This document shows positions 17,248-25,502 of a stretch of 64,000 bases of DNA, one piece after another. Every line of letters begins with the position of its first letter. The stretch's first letter is position 1. The notes under the pieces were generated by a model that searched no databases, was not told where the DNA came from, and was given only the letters and a program-made list of their open reading frames with translations. The stretch is from Thermogladius sp023256015. GTDB lineage: Archaea; Thermoproteota; Thermoprotei_A; Sulfolobales; Desulfurococcaceae. The position numbers and the translations under genes are program-made. The stretch is from contig NZ_CP151274.1 of NCBI RefSeq assembly GCF_051131135.1, positions 186,001-250,000 of the forward strand, in the 5' to 3' direction.

Positions 17248-18351
17248 CTAGAAGGAGGGGGTCTTAACAATTCTGTCGAGGTCGACTTTCTCGCTGACCT
17301 CCTTGTACCTCTTCTTGTGCTCGCGCAGCCTCTCTATCAACTTGCTGTAGGCTAGCCTCTTACACTCGCCGCACAAGATTCTCCCCTTAACGCAGCTCTC
17401 TGTGATCTCCCTTAGCTCGTCGTCGCTTAGAAGGAAGTATGTGTACAGCTCGTACACCATGCACTTCCAGGGCTCACCCCCTAGCCTCCTCTGCTCCTCA
17501 GCTGTAGCTCTACCTCCGGTCAGCGCCATGGCGATCTTCTTCTTGACGAAGTCCTCGTCGTCGTCCAGGAAAATAGCGAACTCGGGACGGCTCTTACTCA
17601 TCTTGTTCCCGTCCAGCCCTCTAAGCAGCTTGTGATAGGTCGAAGAAGGCCTCTTTAACCCGAGTTCTCCTTCGAATCTGTCCGCGACGTCGCGGGCTAG
17701 CCTAATGTGGGGGTCCTGGTCGACACCGACAGGTACCAGTACGTACCTGTACCCTCCGAACTCGTCCAACTGCAGGTGGAGGATGTCTGCCACCTGAGTT
17801 AAAGCCGACATAACCTTAGCTGGAGACAGGTCCCCGTATATCGCCTCCATCTCAGCCAGGGTAACTTTCCTCGAGAACATCTGTATCAGCCTGTAGTACG
17901 AGTCCCTCATGGCTGTCTGGAAGTAGAACTCCGCCTTCTCCGGGTCTACTCCCCACGCTATCGCGTGCTTTATGAACTCTAGCCCCCACCTTATCGTCGT
18001 CTCACGGTCTTCACGTCTCACAGCGTACGCCTCGGCGTCGGCTATGACTACTTTGACATGCGCCCCGATAGACTGGAAGAACTTGAGCTCCTCGAAGACC
18101 ATGGCAGTCCCGAGATGAGGGGTGCCGGAGGGCATGAAACCGGTTAAGACGGCCACCCTCTCGCCCTTGCTTAAGGCCTCGAGCCACTTGTCTAGATCTC
18201 TGTGCCCGAACACGATCCGCCTCTTGAAGAAGTGGTGGCTCAGCAATTCGACGTGCTCAACTTTGTCTATGGGCTGTATGCCGAAGACCGTGATCAGCTT
18301 GTCGTATTCCTGTATCAGCCTGTAGTCCCACGGGTCTATCCTCATGCCCAT
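17248..18351 (-). CDS. trpS: Tryptophanyl-tRNA synthetase
   Basis: A class I aminoacyl-tRNA synthetase of archaeal/eukaryal TrpRS type, about 367 residues. The HIGH-equivalent is SGTPHLG and the second signature is the intact KMSKS near residue 250. Cysteines near the C-terminus (CVKGRILCGEC) may bind metal. A GTG at 18366 is an alternative start, but its GGTG sequence is better placed as the binding site of the ATG at 18351. It converges with hxlA, with a 23-nt gap. Confidence 0.93.
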   Translation of the reverse strand: MGMRIDPWDYRLIQEYDKLITVFGIQPIDKVEHVELLSHHFFKRRIVFGHRDLDKWLEALSKGERVAVLTGFMPSGTPHLGTAMVFEELKFFQSIGAHVKVVIADAEAYAVRREDRETTIRWGLEFIKHAIAWGVDPEKAEFYFQTAMRDSYYRLIQMFSRKVTLAEMEAIYGDLSPAKVMSALTQVADILHLQLDEFGGYRYVLVPVGVDQDPHIRLARDVADRFEGELGLKRPSSTYHKLLRGLDGNKMSKSRPEFAIFLDDDEDFVKKKIAMALTGGRATAEEQRRLGGEPWKCMVYELYTYFLLSDDELREITESCVKGRILCGECKRLAYSKLIERLREHKKRYKEVSEKVDLDRIVKTPSF

Positions 18352-18466
18352 TCCAATTAGGGTCACCTTTCGAGGGTTAAACGGTTTCGGGTGTCTTTAT
18401 ATCTACCCCGTGGATTTTAAATTAAAAGTGTGTAGGAGCGCGCGATAAGTCGATGGATGAAACCGT

Positions 18467-19072
18467 ATGCCAAGAGTGACCATCATACGCTTGGGAGAGT
18501 CGCGTGGGACGGCGGCCGAGTCTCTGAATTACCTAGCCTCCCTCGTGGGCGACCCCTGCCCGAGCGTTTTCAACGCGTGGGGTTCCAGCTACATCTGGTT
18601 CTCCGGGGGTCGGCCCAGGGAACACCACGAGCTAGTGTATGAGTCCATCAAGTCTAGGTATCCGCGTGCGAGCCTCGCCTCGGTCGTCAGGCCGAGACCG
18701 CTCACGGCCCAGCTCCTGGCTTGGGTGAAAGCGAGTTCGGGTACCGATTTCTACTTCGAAGAGTCGCCTGTGGACGAGTACAACCTGGTCTACTTGCCGG
18801 TCTCGGCGTTCGTTGAGAGCATCGTTAACTCCTCGCCCTTCGAGAAGAGGTACCTCTCAGATGTGATAGCCTTGAATTTGATGAGCATCATAGTCCAGGT
18901 CGGGGGTATTTACTTGGAGTTAGAGGAGGGGATTGCGGGAGTCCTGCCCCGAGACGTTGTAGAGTACTTCATAGAGCTCGCTGGTCTATCCAACGTTATG
19001 GTTGGCTCGAACGTCGATTTCTGTCGTGCGCTCGGGGAAGCCGCTAAGCCCTCTCCGCGTCCGCCGGGCTAG
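18467..19072 (+). CDS. Uncharacterised protein
   Basis: This encodes 201 residues, alpha/beta in character, with a short hydrophobic helix near the middle and no signal peptide. The start ATG has no clear Shine-Dalgarno sequence, but an AT-rich stretch about 35-45 nt upstream (ATTTTAAATTAAAAG) could serve as promoter. The C-terminus is Pro/Arg-rich. It converges with the small gene at 19069, overlapping by 4 nt. Family not recognised. Confidence 0.55.
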   Translation: MPRVTIIRLGESRGTAAESLNYLASLVGDPCPSVFNAWGSSYIWFSGGRPREHHELVYESIKSRYPRASLASVVRPRPLTAQLLAWVKASSGTDFYFEESPVDEYNLVYLPVSAFVESIVNSSPFEKRYLSDVIALNLMSIIVQVGGIYLELEEGIAGVLPRDVVEYFIELAGLSNVMVGSNVDFCRALGEAAKPSPRPPG

Positions 19073-19296
19073 TCTCGGGACTGCCCGCACTCGCCTGGGC
19101 CCTTCCTCGAGGCCTTCACCAACCTGTATATCCTGAAGACGGCTATAGCGACTACTGCACAAGCTGCACACAACTCGAGGAGTGAAAGGTAGCCCTCGGC
19201 AGTAACGCCTTCCGGGACTGTAACGGTGAGGTTACCCGTGCTTACACCCTTTAGCCGAGAGGTCCCTCTTTCTCCCTGATCGATTGGTCTAGCCAC
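19069..19296 (-). CDS. Small single-TM protein
   Basis: 75 residues with one hydrophobic helix at about 38-60 followed by a basic, Cys-containing tail. The only plausible start is GTG at 19296, inside the cutA gene (46-nt overlap), with no strong binding site, so translation would depend on coupling to cutA. The membrane helix and clean open frame argue for a real gene, but the evidence is thin. Confidence 0.4.
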   Translation of the reverse strand: MARPIDQGERGTSRLKGVSTGNLTVTVPEGVTAEGYLSLLELCAACAVVAIAVFRIYRLVKASRKGPGECGQSRD

Positions 19297-19592
19297 TCCA
19301 GGTACTCGTCACTACCCGAAACCACCGGTAGTGCTATGATCTCGGGAACCTCGTATGAGTGGAGGCTTTTTATCGTCTTCTCTACACCAGGTAGCTTGTC
19401 GGCTCTAGTCTTTGCGACGAGTAGCACTTCGTTGGAGGTCTCGATAGTCCCTCGCCACCAGTACAGGCTCTTGACAGCGTCGACTATGTTTACACACGCC
19501 ACTAGCTTCTCCTCGAGTAAGGCCCTCGCTATTCTCTCCGCCTCCTCGCGAGTGGCCGCAGTGGTGAGGACGACTACCCAACCACCCCTCAT
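19251..19592 (-). CDS. cutA: CutA1-like divalent cation tolerance protein
   Basis: A protein of 113 residues in the PII-like trimeric CutA1 family. Family landmarks are visible: the N-terminal TTAATREEAERIARALLEE region, LVACVNI with the conserved Cys, LYWWRG, EVLLVAKTR, and the C-terminal HSYEVPEIIALPV with GSDEYLEWL. CutA1 proteins bind copper and other metals, though the physiological role is unsettled. The ATG lies directly after a candidate C/D sRNA region and lacks a strong ribosome binding site. Confidence 0.9.
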   Translation of the reverse strand: MRGGWVVVLTTAATREEAERIARALLEEKLVACVNIVDAVKSLYWWRGTIETSNEVLLVAKTRADKLPGVEKTIKSLHSYEVPEIIALPVVSGSDEYLEWLDQSIREKEGPLG

Positions 19593-19595
19593 GGT

Positions 19596-19647
19596 GATCA
19601 GCCCTGGGGCCCGCTCATCGGTTCGCCGGTAATACCACTCATCACCG
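19596..19647 (-). ncRNA. Candidate C/D box sRNA upstream of cutA
   Basis: On the minus strand a perfect C box GTGATGA (19645-19639) is followed by a 10-nt guide, a poor D' (CGGC, 19628-19625 region), a 4-nt spacer, a C'-like CGATGA (19620-19615), a 13-nt guide and D box CTGA (19601-19598). AATATAAGG at about 19680-19672 is a suitably placed TATA element. Against it, the second guide is GC-rich and partly self-complementary, D' is weak and no terminal stem forms. It could instead be the cutA leader. Confidence 0.35.
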
Positions 19648-19659
19648 TACTAGCATTAT

Positions 19660-19944
19660 TTAGCCCTCAACCCTTATATTTTCGGGAGCTCTGTTCTGCC
19701 TGGCAAACCCTATGTACACGTTTATAATCCTAATGCTCTGGAGGACCTCCTCGTCTAGGAAGCAGTCGGACTCGACGAAACTGCCGTCGACGAGCTCCAT
19801 CCTGATCTTCTTGAACCTCCTTTTGCCACCGCAGTCTTCGATCTCGGCCTTGGTCGCCAAGCCCCACATTGCGAGGGACTCAAGCAGTCTGAGAGAACAG
19901 CCCTTGCGGCACGTGACGTAGTTCTTGATCACCTCGCTTAACAT
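19660..19944 (-). CDS. Small Cys-containing protein of unknown function
   Basis: 94 residues. The N-terminal half has a helix with two cysteines (VTCRKGC), a further Cys-Gly-Gly, and a basic strand; the C-terminal half is acidic. The ATG is preceded by GGGGTGAG, a strong binding site, and an A/T-rich element 30-40 nt upstream may be its promoter. Divergent from the ESCRT-III gene. A redox or metal role for the cysteines is only a guess. Confidence 0.55.
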   Translation of the reverse strand: MLSEVIKNYVTCRKGCSLRLLESLAMWGLATKAEIEDCGGKRRFKKIRMELVDGSFVESDCFLDEEVLQSIRIINVYIGFARQNRAPENIRVEG

Positions 19945-20013
19945 AGCTCACCCCTCGCAAACCACTATGAGCACTCCCAATAAAAAACGTACTCGTAATG
20001 ATACACCCGACTC

Positions 20014-20020
20014 TTTATAA
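20014..20020 (+). promoter_or_regulatory. TATA box of ESCRT-III/CdvB-like gene
   Basis: TTTATAA in CTCTTTATAAACC lies 42-48 nt before the ATG at 20062. A start of transcription near 20043 would leave a short leader containing GGTGTG at 20052-20057. Confidence 0.55.
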
Positions 20021-20061
20021 ACCTACCATCTTGGACTCAACGATTGGAATCGGTGTGTCGT

Positions 20062-20712
20062 ATGGGCGTGAACTGGAACTGGAATAAAGAGCAGGAGTCG
20101 ATAGCGGACAAGATAAAGAAGTGGTTCAACCCTGACAGGGAGCCTCTCGAGAAGAAGGCTATAATGGCCCAGTACAGGCTGAAAACGGCGATATCTAGGA
20201 TAAACAACTACGTCGAGAAGCTGAACGAGAGGGACAGGGAGCTCTTCAACAACGTTGTCGAGGCGCTAATGAGGAGAGACGAGAAGAGGGCCAAGATCTA
20301 CGCGAAGGAGACCGCCGAGATAAGGAAGGTCGCTAAGCAACTACTGACAGTACAGTACGCGCTCGAGCACGCCGCGCTGAAGCTGGAGACGTTCCTGATC
20401 TACGGCGGTGCCATTAACGAGGTTGGGCCCGTAATAGGCGTCATGAAGCAGGCGCTGGGTATACTGAAGAGCGTCGCGCCGGACATCTGGATCGACCTAC
20501 AGTACGCCGTTAGAGAGCTCGAGACCGCCATGGGCTCGAGCATTGTCGATATATCTGCCGACATCGAGAGCGGCCTAGACAGCGAGGCCAGGAAGATATT
20601 CGAGGAGGCCAGGATAATAGCCGAGCAGAAAGTCAAGGAGAGGTTTGCGGAACTGCCGAAGACCATCGGCGTACCAGAGACCGAGCAGGGGAAGGCTTCA
20701 CCCACAGCCTAA
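20062..20712 (+). CDS. ESCRT-III (CdvB-family/Snf7) protein
   Basis: A helical protein of 216 residues with the ESCRT-III core: a basic first helix region (KKAIMAQYRLKTAISRI), helices 2-4 and an acidic C-terminal half with IESGLDSEARKIFEEA. In Crenarchaeota these proteins polymerise at the membrane for cell division and vesicle release. It has no winged-helix tail, so it corresponds to the CdvB1/B2/B3 paralogues rather than CdvB proper; a short proline-containing tail (AELPKTIGVP) might bind the MIT domain of a Vps4/CdvC ATPase. No cdvA or cdvC lies in the window. The ATG at 20062 is chosen over an in-frame TTG at 20044 because of GGTGTG upstream. Confidence 0.85.
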   Translation: MGVNWNWNKEQESIADKIKKWFNPDREPLEKKAIMAQYRLKTAISRINNYVEKLNERDRELFNNVVEALMRRDEKRAKIYAKETAEIRKVAKQLLTVQYALEHAALKLETFLIYGGAINEVGPVIGVMKQALGILKSVAPDIWIDLQYAVRELETAMGSSIVDISADIESGLDSEARKIFEEARIIAEQKVKERFAELPKTIGVPETEQGKASPTA

Positions 20713-20724
20713 TGGTCGTTACGC

Positions 20725-21249
20725 TTACCTGATTTTTTGGCCAATTATACCTACACAATCCGAAATACTGTTTTGTATCACCTTGCTAGCCGCTCTCAAC
20801 TCGTCGAACCTGTTCTCGTAGTCCTCTAAGTCCGATGGGTTGAATTTGAATACCCCGGCCCTCGTCTTGACCGTTATACCGTCTGGCCGGATCTCGACGA
20901 GGCTGTCCCCGGACTTTACGACGAGTGTAGACGAGTCGGAGTTGAAGGACACCATTCTCCGCACCGGCCTCAGCTTGGATATAGTGAAGACGTTTCCGTC
21001 TAAGGTCAGGTAAGTGTTCTCGCCGACCGAGACAGTACTTCTCTCCCCCAGCTTGGCGCTTGACAGCCTGTTCTTGAGGGTCTCGAGAAAGTCCGCCATC
21101 TCGCCAACGGACTTAAATATCCCGGCAGCCAGGCTAACCTTCCTAGCGTCTAGCTCCTTCGACCTCGACACGACGTTCGACTCGATCTCCTCCCTGACCA
21201 TGTTGAGCATCTTGACAGCCTGTTCAAGCAGCACGCTTAGCTCGGGCAT
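20725..21249 (-). CDS. Coiled-coil plus beta-domain protein, unknown
   Basis: 174 residues. The first 65 are helical with coiled-coil character, the middle (about 70-130) is beta-rich, and the end is helical. It lies tail to tail with the ESCRT-III gene, 12 nt apart. Residues 45-50 read FKSVGE followed by a helix, and the same hexapeptide opens the helical protein at 27324-27740. Family not recognised. Confidence 0.55.
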   Translation of the reverse strand: MPELSVLLEQAVKMLNMVREEIESNVVSRSKELDARKVSLAAGIFKSVGEMADFLETLKNRLSSAKLGERSTVSVGENTYLTLDGNVFTISKLRPVRRMVSFNSDSSTLVVKSGDSLVEIRPDGITVKTRAGVFKFNPSDLEDYENRFDELRAASKVIQNSISDCVGIIGQKIR

Positions 21250-21272
21250 TCAGGTCACTCTCTGCCTCGTAA

Positions 21273-22277
21273 TCAACCAAAGAGCTTATAAATCTCATCA
21301 ACGACGTCTCTGTCAACGACCCCGATCACACTACCTTTCTCTCTCAACTCTACAACGGGCCTGTCAGCGAAATCGCCGACTCTACCTGCCACGCTGTAAA
21401 CCTGGTTCAAGCCCCTTAAGGTCTCTTCGAGAACGCCGAGCTTGCTCGGTGGGACTGCCGCAACTATGCAACCACTACTCAACAACTTCAACGGGTCGAG
21501 ACCCATTGCTTTGCTGATCTCTCTTACGGCAACGTCTACTCTGATCATGTCGAGGTCTACGTGAACGTTCACCCCGCTCGCGACAGACACCTCCCTGATA
21601 GCCTGGATAACCCCGCCCTCTGTTGCGTCGTGCATCGAGTCCACGTAGGGGGCTATGGACAGAGCCGTCTTCACCACGCTTATCTCTCGCAGGAAGTTCT
21701 TGGCCTCGCCTATCAGGGTTCTATCCACGCCCCGACCTGCCAGCTCTTCCTCAAAGTCCCACGCGACAACGCTGGCACCCTCCCCGCCGACCCTACCCAC
21801 GATCACCAGGTAGTCCCCTGGCCTAGCCCCTGAAGTGGAGACAAACCTGCCCGTAGAGTAGCCTATGGCCGTCATGGATATGATCGGTCTCTCCAAGTAC
21901 GGTGTGACCTCTGTGTGCCCGCCTATGACCACGCCCGATACCTCCCTCGCGGCCTCACCCATATCTCTGAATATCTCTTCGACTTCACTGGCCCCCATTC
22001 GCGGCGGGAGGAGAACGACCGGCAGAAAGTACCTCGGCTTAACCCCTCTTACAGCGATGTCGTTTGCGGCCACGTGGACAGCGTACCAGCCTATTCTCCA
22101 GAAGGCCGTTGTGATCGGGTCGCTGTGTACAACTAGAAAGCCGTCCTTTAACCTGATGACCGCCGCGTCCTCGCCTAGTTTAGGCCCTATAACCAAGTCG
22201 ACGTCGCCGGTTGGTAGAAACCTGATGAGCCTACTAAGCTCTTCCCAGGATATCTTTCCCCCCTTAGTAATCGCCAA
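21273..22277 (-). CDS. AIR synthase-related (PurM/HypE/SelD-like) ATPase
   Basis: A PurM-superfamily protein of 334 residues. The N-terminal half has the metal/nucleotide elements GPKLGEDAAVI and AANDIAVRGVKPRYFL; the C-terminal half has HDATEGGVIQAIREV and the late SGCIVAAV strand. The superfamily uses ATP to activate amides, carbamoyl groups, selenide or thiamine phosphate. It is closest in style to archaeal hydrogenase-maturation-factor-like proteins of unknown substrate; no hydrogenase genes are nearby. It starts at TTG with GGGGTGG 6 nt upstream. Confidence 0.8.
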   Translation of the reverse strand: MAITKGGKISWEELSRLIRFLPTGDVDLVIGPKLGEDAAVIRLKDGFLVVHSDPITTAFWRIGWYAVHVAANDIAVRGVKPRYFLPVVLLPPRMGASEVEEIFRDMGEAAREVSGVVIGGHTEVTPYLERPIISMTAIGYSTGRFVSTSGARPGDYLVIVGRVGGEGASVVAWDFEEELAGRGVDRTLIGEAKNFLREISVVKTALSIAPYVDSMHDATEGGVIQAIREVSVASGVNVHVDLDMIRVDVAVREISKAMGLDPLKLLSSGCIVAAVPPSKLGVLEETLRGLNQVYSVAGRVGDFADRPVVELREKGSVIGVVDRDVVDEIYKLFG

Positions 22278-22295
22278 AACATGCCACCCCTGCTG

Positions 22296-22604
22296 TCACT
22301 TTAGCCTAAATCTATACCTCTTGGAATTTAATCGTAGCCCGAGCCTCTCGGCGCACTCCCGACACACGTAGGATACCGTGGACTCCTGTACGAGACACTC
22401 CTCGCAGCCCACCCTACCACAGACGCGGCAGTACCCTATGGAGGGCCTAAGCCCGCAAATCTCGCATAGGGTGCTGGCGCAGACCACGCATAGGTTCTTC
22501 GAGTAATCGAAGTCCTCTTCGCACACCCACCTACCGCAGGCGGGGCACTTGTGTACAGCAGGTTTAGACTCGCATACATCGCACAGCCTGGTCTTAAACC
22601 CCAT
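22296..22604 (-). CDS. Cysteine-rich multi-zinc-finger protein
   Basis: A protein of 102 residues with about 15 cysteines in CxxC pairs (CDVCES, CPACGRWVC, CVVCASTLCEIC, CRVCGRVGCEEC, CREC), suggesting several treble-clef or B-box/HIT-like zinc sites in tandem. The tail is basic (LNSKRYRFRLK). Such proteins often bind nucleic acid or partner proteins. It lies 18 nt upstream of the PurM-like gene on the same strand, so they are probably cotranscribed. Confidence 0.75.
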   Translation of the reverse strand: MGFKTRLCDVCESKPAVHKCPACGRWVCEEDFDYSKNLCVVCASTLCEICGLRPSIGYCRVCGRVGCEECLVQESTVSYVCRECAERLGLRLNSKRYRFRLK

Positions 22605-22680
22605 CCCTACAACCTTTATGGAAATATCGTGGTGTTTCCAACTAATATCTAAGACGTGGGCGGTGTTGGTGGAGGACTCT

Positions 22681-22848
22681 ATGAGGCTGAGAATAAAGGT
22701 CGTCGGGTGTCTCGACGTTATAGACGAGGACCCGCGAAGGCTCTTCGAGCTCTTGCTTCTGGGAATAGACGAGTGCCCGGAGTCAAGGATCTATATCGAG
22801 GAAGTAGACCCGCGGGGCGCAGGAGGTCAGGGGGGTTCAACTCCATAG
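22681..22848 (+). CDS. Small protein (55 aa), unknown
   Basis: A short frame of 55 codons opened by an ATG that follows GGTGGAGG by 5 nt, one of the best ribosome binding sites in this region. The product begins as a basic strand, then a Leu-rich helix (RRLFELLLLGIDE), then an acidic strand with a Gly-rich tail. Its last 22 nt overlap the end of the convergent TatD-like gene. GTG and TTG codons just upstream are alternative starts. No family recognised. Confidence 0.5.
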   Translation: MRLRIKVVGCLDVIDEDPRRLFELLLLGIDECPESRIYIEEVDPRGAGGQGGSTP

Positions 22849-23690
22849 AATTTCACTACGTTGTCGACCATCACCCTATAAGCCATTTCCTCGCTTATCC
22901 TTCCCGAGGCGATCAACGAGTTCACCACTCTCGCTATCTCCCACGGGTACGCTGATACGCCTGGACGCTGGTTGTCGTCTATGAAGTCGGACTCGACCAG
23001 TACCTCGCCGTCGAACCCGATGATCCTATCCAGGTCGTGCTTAACGGGAAACGACACGGGTAGGCCTCGTTGGATACAGGCCTGTGCGGTCGCCGTGTTA
23101 GCGTGGTGTACGAGCACCTTAGACCTATCTATTTTAACCAGGCTGGTCAGCATGTCTACAAGGTGGCACGTAGCCCAGCCAGACTGGTCTAGATGGAGGT
23201 GGACTACGGCCCCGAGATCCCTCGCGAGCTCGAGAGCCCTGATCATCACTGCCTCCGAGACAGATATTCTGCCGAACGAAGTCCCGTAGTGCTGCCTGCC
23301 GACCTCCCCTATCCCGTCAATGACCCCTTCCTTTATCTTCGACTCGATCAACTTTAACACGCGCTCGGCGAGTGTGTAGACTTCCTCAAGCCCAAGCCCC
23401 TGCTTGTTGTAGGCGTCTACCTCGGCTGGGTGGAAGCCTGCCAGGAGTTTCACCTTGATGCCTCTCTCCCTCAGCAACCTCGCTTGTGAGACCAGTATGT
23501 CGAGTGCCTTTTCGAACGAACTAAGAGTGGGCGTGTTGAACCCGTAGTGGTAGGGCGGCAGGTTTACCAGGCCGACGAACCAGAACCCCTCCTTAACGAG
23601 CCGGTCTACGATGCCCCTCGCGCCGACACCGCCCACGGGGTTGAGGTGGAGGTGCGCGTCGCTAAACAGTAGTCTCCCCATTTTCCTCAT
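22827..23690 (-). CDS. TatD-like metal-dependent hydrolase
   Basis: An amidohydrolase-superfamily barrel of 287 residues. The first metal pair is DAHLHLN, then AGFHPAEV, the central glutamate in GIGEVGRQHYG, histidines in VVHLHLDQSG and VLVHHAN, and the late aspartate in LVESDFIDDNQRPG, all positioned as in TatD nucleases/phosphoesterases. Archaeal members of this kind are uncharacterised; DNA 3'-5' exonuclease activity is known for bacterial TatD. The likely start is the ATG at 23690 or at 23681; a TATA-like GATATAAA lies close upstream, so the message may be nearly leaderless. Confidence 0.8.
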   Translation of the reverse strand: MRKMGRLLFSDAHLHLNPVGGVGARGIVDRLVKEGFWFVGLVNLPPYHYGFNTPTLSSFEKALDILVSQARLLRERGIKVKLLAGFHPAEVDAYNKQGLGLEEVYTLAERVLKLIESKIKEGVIDGIGEVGRQHYGTSFGRISVSEAVMIRALELARDLGAVVHLHLDQSGWATCHLVDMLTSLVKIDRSKVLVHHANTATAQACIQRGLPVSFPVKHDLDRIIGFDGEVLVESDFIDDNQRPGVSAYPWEIARVVNSLIASGRISEEMAYRVMVDNVVKFYGVEPP

Positions 23691-23751
23691 CCGTTTATAT
23701 CCTGGTCAACAAAGAAATAATAGAGTGAGCTTTAAAACGGGGACTAGTGTT

Positions 23752-24429
23752 TTGAGCGAGAAGAAAAAGAGGCCGCTCACGGTTTACTTAGACGAGGACT
23801 TATTTAGGGCTCTAGCGTTTTTGTCAGAGAAAGAGGGGTATCCTTCTATACTGGACTACGTCGTGAAGCTTATCAAAGAGAGAGTAGAGGGGGCCGAGAA
23901 AGGAGGCTTAGAAGACAGTGTGAAGGCCAGGGTCGCCAGGATCGTCCAAGACGAGTTGAATAAGCAGCTACAGGTGATAGAGAGCCTGCGGAGACAGGTA
24001 GCCGAGCTGTACGAGAGGGTTGACTACTTGACCAGCGTGGTCGAGGAGATCAAGTCGAGGGCCGCAGAGGTCTCGGAGCAGAGAAGAGAGAGGAGAAAAA
24101 CGGGTATTGAAAGGCTGAGAGAGGAGAAGGTCGTCTTCGAGAGCGGCCTACCCAAGAAGCTTAACCGCGACGCGTTCTTTAACTACCTGCGGAGGGAGGG
24201 GGCAGTTGTCATAGAGACGTCCAAGGAGAGGATCGCCGTGGACCCCGACTTCTGGGAGGACTTCAAGACAAAGCTGTTCGAGAAGGCCGCCACAAGCGAC
24301 GAGGACGAACTGCGTAAGGCTCTCGGCGACAAGGGTTTTATGCTCTTCACTAAATTAAGAGACGACAACCAGGTGATATACGACCCGGTCACTAAGAAGT
24401 GGAAAAACCTCGTTAATGTGACGGGGTAA
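23752..24429 (+). CDS. Ribbon-helix-helix plus coiled-coil protein
   Basis: 225 residues starting at TTG. Residues 6-45 resemble a CopG-type ribbon-helix-helix: a strand KRPLTVYLDEDLF followed by two helices. A long charged coiled coil (about 55-125) follows, then a C-terminal alpha/beta region. RHH proteins bind DNA as dimers; the coiled coil would extend or oligomerise it. An upstream CTTTAAAAC may be the promoter. It lies 5 nt ahead of the beta-CASP nuclease gene, so a shared transcript is likely. Confidence 0.6.
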   Translation: MSEKKKRPLTVYLDEDLFRALAFLSEKEGYPSILDYVVKLIKERVEGAEKGGLEDSVKARVARIVQDELNKQLQVIESLRRQVAELYERVDYLTSVVEEIKSRAAEVSEQRRERRKTGIERLREEKVVFESGLPKKLNRDAFFNYLRREGAVVIETSKERIAVDPDFWEDFKTKLFEKAATSDEDELRKALGDKGFMLFTKLRDDNQVIYDPVTKKWKNLVNVTG

Positions 24430-24434
24430 GCTAA

Positions 24435-25502
24435 TTGTCATCGGGTAGGGACGAAAAGCTCGTCGAGTGGTTGTTCAAGAATGTGGGCATCGAGAAAGAG
24501 ACAAGGGCCATCACTGTCGGGAGGTACTTTGCGATCGACGGTTACTTCCCGCGGCCGATCCGCGTTGTCACGCACATACACAGCGACCACACCGTGGGGT
24601 TGAGCGAGAGCCTGAGAGTCTCGAGCTATATCGTAGGTACACCTCTTACCCTCGACCTGCTCGAAGAGCTCGTCATCCACGGCAGCGGTCTACACAGCCT
24701 TTTCAGAGCGAAGAGGAGGTCGCTGGACTACGGCGAGAGGTTGGAGTACCAGGGTTCGTCTATCACTCTAGTGGAGAACGCCCACACCTTTGGGGCTTCT
24801 TCTGTTCTCATAGAGCTAGAGGGGCGCCGTGTAGGCTACACGGGAGACGTGAAGCTAGGTAACAACACGCGGGTTATGAGAGACCTAGACGTTCTTGTCA
24901 TAGAGTCGACCTATGGTTCACCGAGATACAGGAGGCCGTTCAAGCACAGCGTCGAAGAGATACTCGTGGATACTGTGAGGTACGGCTTGAGGAAGTACGG
25001 GAGAGTCCACATCTACGGCTACCACGGCAAACTCCAGGAAGCAATGCACCTCTTGAGAAGAAGCGGGATAGAGGAGCCCTTTCTAATGCCCGAGAGAGTC
25101 TACAGGGCTACAAGAGTACTCGAGAAGCACGGCGTGAGGATAGGAGAGTACTACAGGGAGAGGATTGGGGACGAGTTCGAGAGGTACGTGGTTTTCAGGC
25201 ACTTCAACCAAGCAAAGTACCGCAAGATAGACGGCTCCACGCTCAACGTAGTCTTAACGGGTTGGGAGTTCGAGAACCCGGCACGCCAGGTGGACGAACA
25301 TACCTGGGTCATCGCTTTGAGCGACCACGGGGACTTCGACGACCTGGTCGCCTACGTCGAGATGTCGAGCCCGAGAGTAGTGGTCGTAGACGCGTCCAGG
25401 AACGGGGAGCCGTACGAGCTAGCCCGCGAGCTGTTCCGCAGGGGCTACGTTACTTTCGTGATGCCCGACACGGGTGAAGACAGAGTTGCTGGCACTCGTT
25501 AG
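24435..25502 (+). CDS. Metallo-beta-lactamase fold nuclease, beta-CASP type
   Basis: A protein of 355 residues with the metal-binding motif HIHSDHTVG (motif II), a later histidine in ENAHTFGASS (motif III), YTGDVKLG (motif IV Asp) and a C-terminal half with features of the beta-CASP domain and a final His in SDHGDFDDL. Such enzymes are RNA or DNA nucleases related to exonuclease/mRNA 3'-end processing factors. It starts at TTG shortly after the preceding gene. Its end overlaps the glycosyltransferase gene by 29 nt. Confidence 0.8.
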   Translation: MSSGRDEKLVEWLFKNVGIEKETRAITVGRYFAIDGYFPRPIRVVTHIHSDHTVGLSESLRVSSYIVGTPLTLDLLEELVIHGSGLHSLFRAKRRSLDYGERLEYQGSSITLVENAHTFGASSVLIELEGRRVGYTGDVKLGNNTRVMRDLDVLVIESTYGSPRYRRPFKHSVEEILVDTVRYGLRKYGRVHIYGYHGKLQEAMHLLRRSGIEEPFLMPERVYRATRVLEKHGVRIGEYYRERIGDEFERYVVFRHFNQAKYRKIDGSTLNVVLTGWEFENPARQVDEHTWVIALSDHGDFDDLVAYVEMSSPRVVVVDASRNGEPYELARELFRRGYVTFVMPDTGEDRVAGTR

